Position numbers and translations under genes: made by a program. From contig NC_073693.1 in the NCBI RefSeq assembly GCF_029784155.1, forward strand, positions 166,089,104 through 166,153,103: 64,000 nt of DNA, written 5' to 3'. Below the pieces are notes generated by a model. The model worked only from the letters and a program-made list of their open reading frames with translations, made no database searches and had not been told where the DNA came from. The DNA comes from Uranotaenia lowii (lineage: Eukaryota > Arthropoda > Insecta > Diptera > Culicidae). Positions 55,563 through 64,000 of this stretch are shown one piece after another; position 1 is the first letter of the stretch, and each line of letters starts with the position of its first letter.

Positions 55563-55616
55563 ACCAGTCACTGTATGGGCATAATGAGAACCCCCTGGGG
55601 CAGTATAAGCACCGGT

Positions 55617-55662
55617 GCTCATCGTGCTCCGATTAAGGGCCCTTAATCGGAGCACGATGAGC
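55617..55662. repeat. 46-bp perfect palindrome
   Basis: GCTCATCGTGCTCCGATTAA followed by GGGCCC and its complement, with no mismatch and no loop. One arm (GCTCATCGTGC.CCGATTAA) recurs once at 60749 without its partner, so this is a head-to-head junction of two copies of a MITE sequence. Confidence 0.92.
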
Positions 55663-55942
55663 GTTTTCTGCCGGGGAATCTAGCAGAGAATTCGAAAAGG
55701 TAATAAAAGCTTATTTGGTGGTGCTCAAAAATTATAATATTTTCGTGACTTGAGAACCTAGCTGGTTATTATTATATATTTCTGTAAAGATGAAAAGGAT
55801 ATTTTTTTTTGGTGAAAAATTAATACTATTGGTAGTACGAAACAAATCCTCATGAAAATTTGTTTCAGAAAAAAACGTACTTTTGTAGAAAAAAATAGTG
55901 TTTATTATGTCCTGGGTGCTCGTTATGCCCTTATCTCCCCTA

Positions 55943-56670
55943 AATGATAACTTGATTGCACTTTATAAAAATAAAAATTGAATAAGTGTTGTGTTGTGTT
56001 GAATTGTTGAAATACATCTTAATGAAGAATCGAAAACTCAAAAAAATTAAAATTGAAGCCAATTGATTCAAACCTTAACCGCTTGAAAACAAAAAATAAG
56101 CCTAAAATCTCTCAACACAAATATGAGTGCTTTTATAGAAAATGGACACCCCATAATGTGACAAATTTTTACTATTGGCGTCTTCTTCAAAAACAAATAA
56201 AAAAAACTATATGCAAAGTGTATGTTTTCCACAAACAAACTTATGCACATTGTTACTAAACAACGGAAATATAGCTGTTAGGAGGAAATGTTATAAATCG
56301 GGAGCGGTTATAGAAAATGGTCACAGTGTATACTATTTTTTTAAATTTTATTTCGCTTCTGCTTTTCAGACAAACCATTTTCAATATGATAATATTTACA
56401 GAACTTAGCAGGTACGGAACCAGAATAAAAACGCATTCAACAAAACAGAAGTATGATCCGCCCTAACGCCTGGAGCCGGAATCCTCAAACAGGATGGTCA
56501 TGAATGCAAGAAAATTTCCCTACTTCCTGTCCCTTTTTTCTCGCATCACCACTGTGTGAGATTCCACCCAAAGAAAAGCCCTATCGAAACTAAGAATGAG
56601 CTTTCGGTTCCAAGACTCTCCGGCGAAAACCGACTACATGTGTCGGTTGATAATCAATTGGGGCTCATTT
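55943..56670. other. Intergenic sequence, no gene seen
   Basis: AT-rich. 56460-56670 is GC-richer and could be the proximal promoter region of the candidate exon that follows. Confidence 0.4.
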
Positions 56671-56681
56671 TGGTCTTGCTA

Positions 56682-56725
56682 TATAAATAAGAAAATAAAT
56701 TTGTCGTGCCGGGTATTTCTTCAGT
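56682..56725 (+). promoter_or_regulatory. Candidate core promoter (TATA plus initiator)
   Basis: TATAAATA at 56682-56689 in a CTATATAAATAAG context, with the insect initiator-like TTCAGTAG at 56720-56727. The spacing of about 40 bp is longer than the usual 25-35, so the start may lie upstream of that site. Confidence 0.4.
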
Positions 56726-56989
56726 AGATGTTAGTTGATAAAAACGCAGCTCTGTTGCAACGAAGACCAGTCAAAGTGCCAGCTTAACCCGTTCGGGGGT
56801 TTTTCTTTTGGTTTGAAGTGAAAGTGTTTGGGCAGTTGTTGTGCAATTAATCGAGAGGTGTTCTTAGCGAATCTTGAAGGTCGTAAGGTGCAGCAGAAAG
56901 AATTCTTAACTGACTCAGCGGAACGAACGAAGGAAAAAAAGACCACCGCCCCAATAAGGATTAATCTTGTGTAATTGTGTGTTTCCAAG
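56715..56989 (+). other. Candidate 5'UTR exon of a host gene
   Basis: Downstream of the TATA box comes about 270 bp of mixed composition unlike the AT-rich flanks, ending TTTCCAAG before a consensus donor GTAAGTCAA (56990). No ATG-initiated frame of note is open, as expected for a non-coding first exon. No coding exon follows within the window that could be linked to it. Confidence 0.35.
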
Positions 56990-56995
56990 GTAAGT

Positions 56996-57952
56996 CAAAA
57001 CACGTTGCCCGGCATTCAGTCAGCTAGCTACCAACAGGCGGCCAAATTTAATTACATCTGATCGCAACATTCCAATCACGTGATATCGAACTTCCATTTT
57101 CAAACGTGTGGTCCGATAAACAAATAAGTTAATTCTCGAGCAGTGCGCAGCACCACAAGAGAGCCATTTGCGCACTTTTCCGGCTAAAGACAGTGATTGA
57201 ATATGATAATTGTAGGTGAGCAAGCACAGTGAGCTGAGTTTGTGCGGTTGAGAGCATGCTTTCGACTTTGAGCTAAGCTTTGAGCCCCCCTTCAACGGAA
57301 TGGTGTCATGTATCACGCCATATTTGTTATCTTGTTGGAAAAGTACCATATTTAACGCGGCTCAAAATGCTCTGTTAAAGTGATCGCGATTAGTTGTTTT
57401 GTGTCATGAGTTTTATTGAACATTTTCGCAGCCGAGCCATGTCGATAATGCAGTAGTTTTTAATAATAAAAAAAATAAAAATTAACCAAATACAGTATTT
57501 TTTACTTTGTGATTCACAAACTTTTATATGGAAGCAACTCGGAAAAATGAAGTTATCGCTCATGTACCGTAAACTTTCGAAATTTTGATGACTTACTTAA
57601 TTCTTTTTTGAATATTGTGTTATTTCGCAAAGAAGGCATAAAAACATTCATTACAGTAACTATTTTAAATACTTTTTTTTTACGTTTTCTTTCGAGAACA
57701 ATGATACATACATTCAGGGGCAAAAATCAATCTTTATGATAAAATATTTTTGAGAAACAAAATCCAATGAGATTTGTGTTTTATACAATTCCATAGTCCC
57801 CATTATTCCTATTTTCTTCTTTTTCAAATTTTACCATTTGATAGGATTCCTAGCCATTTGTTCTATACAGGCTTACTGATAGAAAATGTCCTTATTTTTT
57901 AAATATCTTTTTTTTTTAATAGAATGACTATAAAATTAACCCTAAATATAGG
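56996..57952. other. Putative intron or intergenic sequence
   Basis: No supported gene. 57000-57350 is GC-richer and contains GTAGGTGAGC at about 57210 and other possible donors. The remainder is AT-rich. Confidence 0.35.
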
Positions 57953-58530
57953 TAGGGTAAAATGAGGATAGTTGATCCCTGCAGATACTTGATTCCTTCG
58001 CTATATCTCGAAACCGGAACGTCTTACAAAGATCAAATGTTCTAGAAAAATTTGCCAAATAGAACAAAAAAACTTAAACATTTTATTTTTTGAGTTATTG
58101 CATTTTGTTTGAAAAATCTAACGAAATAAGACTTTAAGATTTTTTTTATCATTTAAAAATGCTTCTCACACTAAAAAATGTAATAATAATATTAATCCCA
58201 ATATGTCAATCGTAAGAGTAAAATATGAACTTTTTAATGCCATTTTTTAAAGAAAATAGTAAACTCACAGTTTTTTAGGAAAAAGTTTTGCAAAATGTAT
58301 GTTATGGGTTCACTTGATCCCACGAGTCCAAAAACATTTTTTTTTCTGAATGGATGTTGTTCATTGCTAAGCATGGTCGTGAACATTTATCCAATGACTT
58401 ATATTTATGCAATAATTTCCAATTTTGTCTAACTTTTTCAGAATTTAAACTTGAAATTACACGCTGTCAGAAAATGCAAAAGACGGCAATCTGCAAAATT
58501 TTTCCAAAAAGATATTTTCTTGCTTGTTGA
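57953..58530 (+). mobile_element. TAGGG-ended MITE, copy related to 60986-61749
   Basis: Starts TAGGGTAAAATGAGGATAG and shares TACTTGATTCCTTCGCTATA, ATGTTATGGGT and TGCAAAAGACGG blocks with the copy at 60986. The right terminus is not recognisable. Confidence 0.65.
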
Positions 58531-58720
58531 TAGAAATTCGTTTCAGAACATTAAATTTTAAATGATAATATCTATACTCTTTCCAGAGTATGTATAGATC
58601 TATCAATAAAAATAGAAATAATTTCAAAATTGGATATACGATTTTCAAAAATTATATGCGTTTTCAATATTAACGCATTCGATACCCCAGAAATCGCTAG
58701 ACCAAATCTAACTAAATTAG

Positions 58721-59619
58721 TAGGAGAGAGTGGGGTATCGTGGGCCATGGGGAAACGTGGGCCACTTTTAATATCTCAGATGTGTGTTGAGATAAAAATC
58801 TCAAACCAACTGTCATCGTCGTCGCTTTGCGTGAGCATATATTTCTATATGTCGTTGACTGAGATACGCATCATATGCTTCTTTTATTTATCAAGCTAAA
58901 GAAAGTTAGAAATATTTACTTACATAATTTAAAAAACACCCACTAATTTCATCGATGGGGAACCTAAAGTGCATAACAAAAATATGCTCATACGCTTATG
59001 ATCTTAGTTTTGTCATGATCTTTCACATGGAAAAGGAATTTTTGATGAAACATCAATAAGTCACACAAACGCAACCAATTTGCAAATCATAGCTTGTGGG
59101 GAATTGTGGGCCACACATCTTGAATCACCTATATTTTTATGTTTTTATACGCATTCAGAACTTAAAATAAGTTTTTCCTATTTGTAAAGTTTTCTTATGT
59201 CAAATGAAGAGTTATGAAAAATATCTTGTTCATCCTACATAAGAAATTTTGCCAAAACGTTCGCGAGCCAGGTTTTGGAATCTATGCGACCATACACAGC
59301 TCTCTTTTTTATTTCATCATCTGAAATTGCTTTAAAATAACGAATGAATTAGGGAATCACAGTTTTGTGTCAGCGCATAAACTATGCATGTTATTTGGTC
59401 AATTTGGATTTGGTGGCCCACGATTCCCCACCAATTTTTCAAAATCCAAAAAATATTGCTTTTTTTAAACAGTCAGAATTTATTAAAAATTAAAAAAAAA
59501 ACCTCATGATACCTTGAAAATGTAGAAAACCATACCATTTTTATTTTCATTTTATCTTTTATAATATAGAAGTTATGGAACAACGAAAAAAGTGGCCCGT
59601 CATTCCCCACTCTCCCATA
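58721..59619. mobile_element. TAGGAGAGAGTGGGG-ended MITE (GTGGGCCA motif)
   Basis: TAGGAGAGAGTGGGG at the left and, inverted, TATGGGAGAGTGGGGAATGA at the right. GTGGGCCAC or variants recur at 58741, 58768, 59107 and 59413. About 0.9 kb, non-coding. Confidence 0.75.
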
Positions 59620-60300
59620 CTTTTAAGTTACCGAAAGTATAGTGATTACCTTTTGCGAATATACTTTCATTATTGAATTAATATAATTTGAGTTCTGCTA
59701 TTATAGCACACTAGCGGCGTGCAGAAAACGGGATATCTTGTATTTGGTCCGCAGTATGTTAAGATAATAATTTTCTAAATATTATTAAAAAAAATTGGAA
59801 ACATCCTGGGTTTTGTTTGATTTTAATTCGAAGATCTCAAACTCAATTTCGTAAAGTCCCATTTTTTTAATCTTAAAAATTATTTCTTTTGCTAGATCTA
59901 AGCATTATAAAAGCTTAAAAATGGCAATTCAGGCTTGAAAAGAGCGTCAAGTTCACCATTTTTTAAAACATTTATTCACATTTTATTCCAAATTTGCAAG
60001 TCGTTTGAAAAGTATTAAAAAAAATAAAAATTTCAGATTGAAACCCAAAACATCAGAATTAAAATTATAGGTTCATGGTTGAGAATCTTGAACAAATTTC
60101 AATGGCTTGTAAAATGGTAATGCTGATTTGGAATCTTAATTCAGGAATCATTTTTTTTATATCAGAAATCTCATTGAAATTCGAAAACAAATCTAAAATT
60201 CAAATTCTAATTTCAGGTGCAGAATTAAGATTTAAGAATCAGCTCGTGAATGTGAATTCACAATCAAGATAAAACTAACGGTTCACAAAGAAGTTTTTTT
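59620..60300. other. Intergenic sequence, no feature seen
   Basis: AT-rich. The 65-codon frame at 60075 is low-complexity and likely chance. Confidence 0.45.
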
Positions 60301-60301
60301 T

Positions 60302-60577
60302 TTCATTTACCGTTGATGATCGATTATTTTGATTGTTGCATTATACGGGAAGTAGCATCATCCGCCAAACAAAGCACCGGAAACATAATGTATGAGTGCA
60401 GACACGAATGCCACAAGGATGGTAAAGTGTCGTAAATAAAAAAATAATAGTGTATGAGTGTGTGTGGATTGTTTTTATTCTACAAACAGATATACATTAT
60501 TTTGTTATTGCTTTGTTTGATAGATCTACGACTCACCGTTTAGTGCAAAATGCATCGATCATGAATGGTAAATGAAA
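60302..60577. repeat. Inverted repeat of SINE-like 3' sequence
   Basis: TTTTCATTTACCGTTGATGA (60302) and its near complement ending at 60577 (two mismatches in about 25 bp). These are probably two oppositely oriented copies of a SINE body. GCATTTTGCAC and CCAAACAAAGCA-type blocks are also shared. Confidence 0.5.
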
Positions 60578-60665
60578 AGAAAACACCTCCACCTGGAATC
60601 GAACACGAATCTTCTGATTACCTCTCCAACACCTAACCAATAGGTCAAATCGTCAGATGAAACAA
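60540..60665 (-). mobile_element. tRNA-derived SINE, minus strand
   Basis: On the minus strand: A box TGGTTAGGTGTTGG (60639-60626) and B box GTTCGATTCC (60604-60595) in a tRNA-like head GACGATTTGACCTATTGGTT. The body follows toward 60540. It differs in sequence from the SINE at 53.0 kb. Confidence 0.68.
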
Positions 60666-60739
60666 GCCAAGCTGTAACTCTATTATTCAGTTGATATCAT
60701 CGAGCTGAATTCGTTGCTTGATTCAACGGCACAAAATGC

Positions 60740-60975
60740 TCATCGTGCCCCGATTAATGGTGGTTATGCTGTCGCAGTGGGGGTTGTCATTATGCCCCTA
60801 CAGTGACTGATTTTTAACTTTTGGAAAATAATTAAGATGCATTTTAAAACGTTTTTTAGCCCGTTTTAGCCCGTTAGGAAATAGCCTTTTTTAGTGTCTA
60901 AACACGAAACAATCAAGTAACTCACATATTATAGCTGCTTTCTATGGTTAAATTCTTCTTAACGTGGCCATTATA
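60740..60975 (-). mobile_element. Partial copy of the GGGCATAATG MITE
   Basis: Matches the MITE at 54511-55942 in inverse orientation: GCTCATCGTGC.CCGATTAAT, CATTATGCCCCTACAGTGAC, and GGTTAAATTCTTCTTAACG with GGCCATTAT. The outer terminus is cut where the Helitron begins. Confidence 0.6.
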
Positions 60976-60985
60976 TCCCTATATA

Positions 60986-61749
60986 TAGGGGAGAGTGAGG
61001 ATACTTGAACCCTGGGAATACTTGCTTCCTTCGCTATATCTCAAAACAGGATCTCAAATAATTATTACAAAATGTCAATCGTTAGAGTATGACTTGAACT
61101 TCACTATGCCATATTTCCAAAGCAATAGGAAGCTCTCAATTTTTTAGAAGAAGTTTTCCAAAATGTATGTTATGGGTATAATTGATCTCTAGAGTCCAAA
61201 AAGGTGTATTTTTCTTTTGAATGGACCGTGATCATTGGTTATCATGAAATTACAAATATTTGTTCAATAACTAATGTTTATCTAGTAATTATCTGTTAAA
61301 AGAACTAAAAATACTGTTTTTATCTAAAACTAGAAAATTGCGCCTTTAAGTATGCCATGACTCTAGGGTGGTAGAAAAACTTTTGGCATTCTCTTTATCT
61401 GATATTTACAAACTGTGAAATGAGAACAAATATAGCAAAAAATAGTTTACGGACCTTTTATCTTCGGATTTACTAGATTTTTGCCTACGGTCAGGGCACC
61501 CTGAATTAAGGATCAAGTCTCCTTTAGTAAAGGATCAAATCTCCTGTAACATAAAAATATAACAATTTTTTAGTCTTACGAAAATGCTTCTAATTTATCT
61601 ACGAGTTCATGTATCTTTCTAACTTTTGGAGCATATAATCTTGAAATTTCACGCTGTCAATAAATGCAAAAGACGGGGACTCACAAAATTTTCCCAAAAA
61701 GATATGATGAAAATAAGAAAAGGGGATCAAGTATCCCCATTCTCCCCTA
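60986..61749. mobile_element. TAGGGG-ended MITE (GATACTTGA motif)
   Basis: TAGGGGAGAGTGAGGATACT (60986) and, inverted, TAGGGGAGAATGGGGATACT (ending 61749), inserted at TA in the Helitron 5' end. 764 bp. A related copy lies at 57953. Confidence 0.85.
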
Positions 61750-61829
61750 TACATGAAACGCAATTTCTGTATGTTTGTTTGACTTGGATGCTCATAACGA
61801 CCAGGAATTATGAAAAATGTTTTGAGATT

Positions 61830-63560
61830 TTCGGATGACACCTTTGAAAGGGCGTCGTCCATACAAGACAAATATTGTTTTAGCTATATTGGCGTTATTT
61901 TACATCGGATTGTGATGAAAATTTGCACATGAGTGTTGAGAGGCACGAGCAATCGATCGATCAAATTAAGGGTCAGGGGTCGGCCAAAGAGGCCGTCCAT
62001 ATTAACTATTCACTGTTGTTGCGATTTGTAACGCTAAAATACATTGGAATGAGATATAAATTTGCATAAGGGAATTTTAAGAGACGGGTAATTGATTTCA
62101 GGAGTCAAATTTTGAGTCAGGGGTTGGCGAAAGGGGTCGTCCATATGAACTGTTCAGTGTTTTTTTTATATCGACGTTATAAGGCATTGATTTGAGATGA
62201 AAATTTGCACTCAGGGGTTTTAAAGGATGCGCAATTGATTTCAAGTATCAAATTTGGGATCAGGGGTCGACCAAAGGGGTCGTCCAAACAACAAAAATAC
62301 TATTTGACGTTATTATACATTGGATTAAAATGAAAATTTGAACACGATCATTTTCAGGCACGGGAAATCGATTTGAGGTTTCAAATTTTTCGTACAGGGG
62401 CCGGCAAAAGGTGTTGTCCATATGACCAATTAACTGTTTTAGCAATATTGACTTTATCATACATTGGATAGAAAAGACAATTTGCACATGAGCGTTTGAA
62501 GGGACGATTAATTGACTCGAGGAGGCAGGGGTCAGCAAAAGGGGTTGACCATATCAATTGTTTTCTGTTTTTATGATATCAACGGTATTAAACATCGTTT
62601 TGAGATCACAATTGACACACGGAAGTTTTCAGAGACGGGCAATCTATTTCAGGTGTCCAGATTAGTATGGGGGGCAGAGATGTTAAAATCGCGAGTCTAC
62701 ATACTCGCACTTTGCCCTTCTTTGCAGAACGATTTTATTTCGTTAAACTCAATCTGCAATGATGCTATCTAAAGTTCAACTCGGAAAGCATCAGGAAGTA
62801 AGCTTCGGGTAAACTCGGCAGGAGTAAACAGCAATCGGGGGAGAAACATCAGCGAAGCAAACGAACAGTTCAGCGAATTAAAGAAAAAATCGTTTTCGTT
62901 CGGCAGCCGAACACTTCAATCGGACAACGCATGGGGGCGTGGCTAAAAGTGATAGATACAAGGGAACAGGAAACGAGCGAGAGAAGGGTGCGAGGGATGT
63001 TAACTCGGTCCGTCGGGCAACGATCGCTCGTGAGCATTCGTGTACGGTAAACTTCGTTCTGTTGTTTCATTGGTGTGATTTTATTCCTGCGAGGAGGGGA
63101 AAACATCAACTCGGAACTGTTCTCTTCGTTTTGTGTGCAATCACGCCATGATTGGAACGAAGATAAAATCAATCTGCACACAACAAGTTAAACTCGGAAA
63201 AAATCAGCCGAATGATTCTTTCCGAGGCGAGTTTAAACACTGCTGATGGGGGGTCGGATAAAGGGTTTGTCCATATTAATTGTCAACTATTTTTTGAAAT
63301 ATTGTCGTGATTATGCATCGAATTTGAACATATGAATGTCATATTTTGGAAGGAGGGTAGCCCTCTACCTACCGTTTATATTAATTGTTTAATGTTTTTG
63401 CAATATTTACGTTATTATACATTGGACTGAATCGAAAAATCATACACGAGGAATTTACAAGACGAGAAATCGATTTCTGATTACAAACTTTGTAACAGAC
63501 GACATTAAAAAAGGTCGTCCATGATAAAAGTTCGGTGGTTTTGTAATAATTTCGTTATTA
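61830..63560 (+). repeat. Tandem array of about 140-bp units inside the second Helitron
   Basis: The anchor GGGGTCGTCCATAT or variants recurs at about 61856, 61993, 62137, 62278, 62409, 62541, then after the hAT insertion at 63258, 63380 and 63512. The unit matches the 143-bp unit of the first Helitron. Confidence 0.8.
62675..63245. mobile_element. hAT-type MITE nested in the Helitron array
   Basis: Ends CAGAGATGTTAAAATCGCG and, inverted, CAGCAGTGTTTAAACTCGCC, with an exact 8-bp target duplication ATGGGGGG (62667-62674, 63246-63253). The interior repeats AAACTCGG (62779, 62812, 63190) and AACTCGG elsewhere. 571 bp, non-coding, GC-richer than the Helitron. Confidence 0.85.
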
Positions 63561-63867
63561 TGCTTCGGATCGACACAAATTCTTACATGAGCGTTTTACA
63601 AGACGGACAATCTGTTGCCGATTTGTATTAACTATTTATTGTTTTTGCTATTATTTCGTTATTATGCCTACGAACAATATAAAAAATCATGGTCGTACTT
63701 TTCGACGGTCAATCAATTTCTTATTTGAATTTCAGTTTGACATACAAGCAAAAGGGTATTTTATGCAATAGTGTTGTGGAATGCATCCCTATTATCATTC
63801 AAACACTTGCTTTTCATTACATATTTGAAGTTAAAAGCGAAACGGAGTTTGGCCGGGACTAGCTAGT

Positions 63868-64000
63868 CTTCCCTATAATAATTATTATGGAACGAACTAA
63901 CCAAATAATCTTTGGGCCCTGACAGTCGTTGATCGATTAAACTTTCCAGTTAGCTCTTGATGGACTCCCGCTCTTCACAGCGCCTGAGGAAAACGATGCT
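63868..64000. other. Window end, no feature seen
   Basis: Short flank of the Helitron. Contains no supported frame. Confidence 0.4.

Larger units (their letters stand above)
54511..55942. mobile_element. TAGGGG-ended MITE containing mariner copy B
   Basis: Perfect 20-bp inverted repeats TAGGGGAGATAAGGGCATAA (54511-54530 and 55923-55942). Its unnested ends are about 70 bp on the left and 380 bp on the right. A related partial copy lies at 60740-60975. Non-coding. Confidence 0.8.
60976..63866 (+). mobile_element. Non-autonomous Helitron, same family as 50629-51905
   Basis: It probably starts TCCCTATATA (60976), is interrupted by a MITE at 60986-61749, then continues GCAATTTCTGTATGTTTG and ends GCGAAACGGAGTTTGG then ACTAGCTAG before T (63867). 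It shares the tandem array and termini with the copy at 50.6 kb in opposite orientation. No Rep/helicase. The 5' end assignment is inference; the 3' end is clear. Confidence 0.72.

Noticed and set aside
55281..55655. 124-codon minus-strand frame opposite mariner copy B
   Set aside because: It is the antisense shadow of the transposase, which is confirmed by the DDE motifs on the plus strand.

Overview
The window looks like a piece of a large, AT-rich insect nuclear genome, most probably a mosquito (Culicidae, likely culicine). The basis is two lineages of mariner transposase with DD37E spacing (the ITmD37E group described from mosquitoes), GT-AG introns, AATAAA signals, tRNA-derived SINEs and a very high density of non-coding TIR elements. 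There are no bacterial operons, rRNA genes or intact tRNA genes. No complete host gene can be demonstrated. The best host-like signals are a TATA promoter with a spliced 5'UTR exon near 56.7 kb and two possible decayed exons.

The sequence is mostly layered transposable elements, many with terminal inverted repeats (TIRs) and target-site duplications (TSDs) that can be read exactly. 0.6-4.5 kb: an ITmD37E mariner interrupted by a 2.57 kb non-coding TIR element. 7.1-8.9 kb: a GC-rich block with a G20 tract and 64-bp repeats, then a non-LTR fragment. 9.9-10.8 and 15.1-15.8 kb: two TIR elements, each holding a miniature spliced gene. 12.0-12.7 kb: a hAT MITE. 19.1-23.1 kb: a four-layer nest (CCCGG-family MITE, non-LTR 3' end, hAT with decayed transposase, TA MITE). 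23.8-26.2 kb: a segment bounded by an exact 23-bp duplication. 26.4-28.7 kb: a second copy of the 2.3 kb non-coding hAT family seen at 1.5 kb.

31.9-33.2 kb: the 3' half of a non-LTR retrotransposon. 34.75-38.0 kb: an RTE-like element whose reverse transcriptase is split by a 2157-bp near-perfect fold-back whose ends are exactly CACAGTG, with a 5-bp TSD (Transib/RAG-type signature). 38.7-41.2 kb: a TIR-bounded composite with a two-exon 89-aa reading frame, a duplicated exon-like block and a 64-bp array. 41.7-44.1 kb: a hAT MITE, a second DD37E mariner relic and a Helitron 3' end. 47.2-50.1 kb: a repeat array and a non-LTR element carrying a hAT insertion with an open exon. 50.5-54.0 kb: a TTAA-flanked piggyBac-type element filled with a Helitron, a 22-bp motif cluster and a SINE. 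54.5-63.9 kb: a field of TAGGG-ended MITEs, a second ITmD37E copy, a SINE and a second Helitron of the same family.

Nearly all genes recognised belong to mobile elements and are broken by stops, frameshifts or insertions, so little here is likely to work together today. The value of the window lies in the clean insertion boundaries, which give a relative chronology, and in several non-autonomous elements that carry spliced gene-like cargo. The CACAGTG-ended fold-back and the 38.7-41.2 kb exon-bearing element are the strongest candidates for something undescribed.
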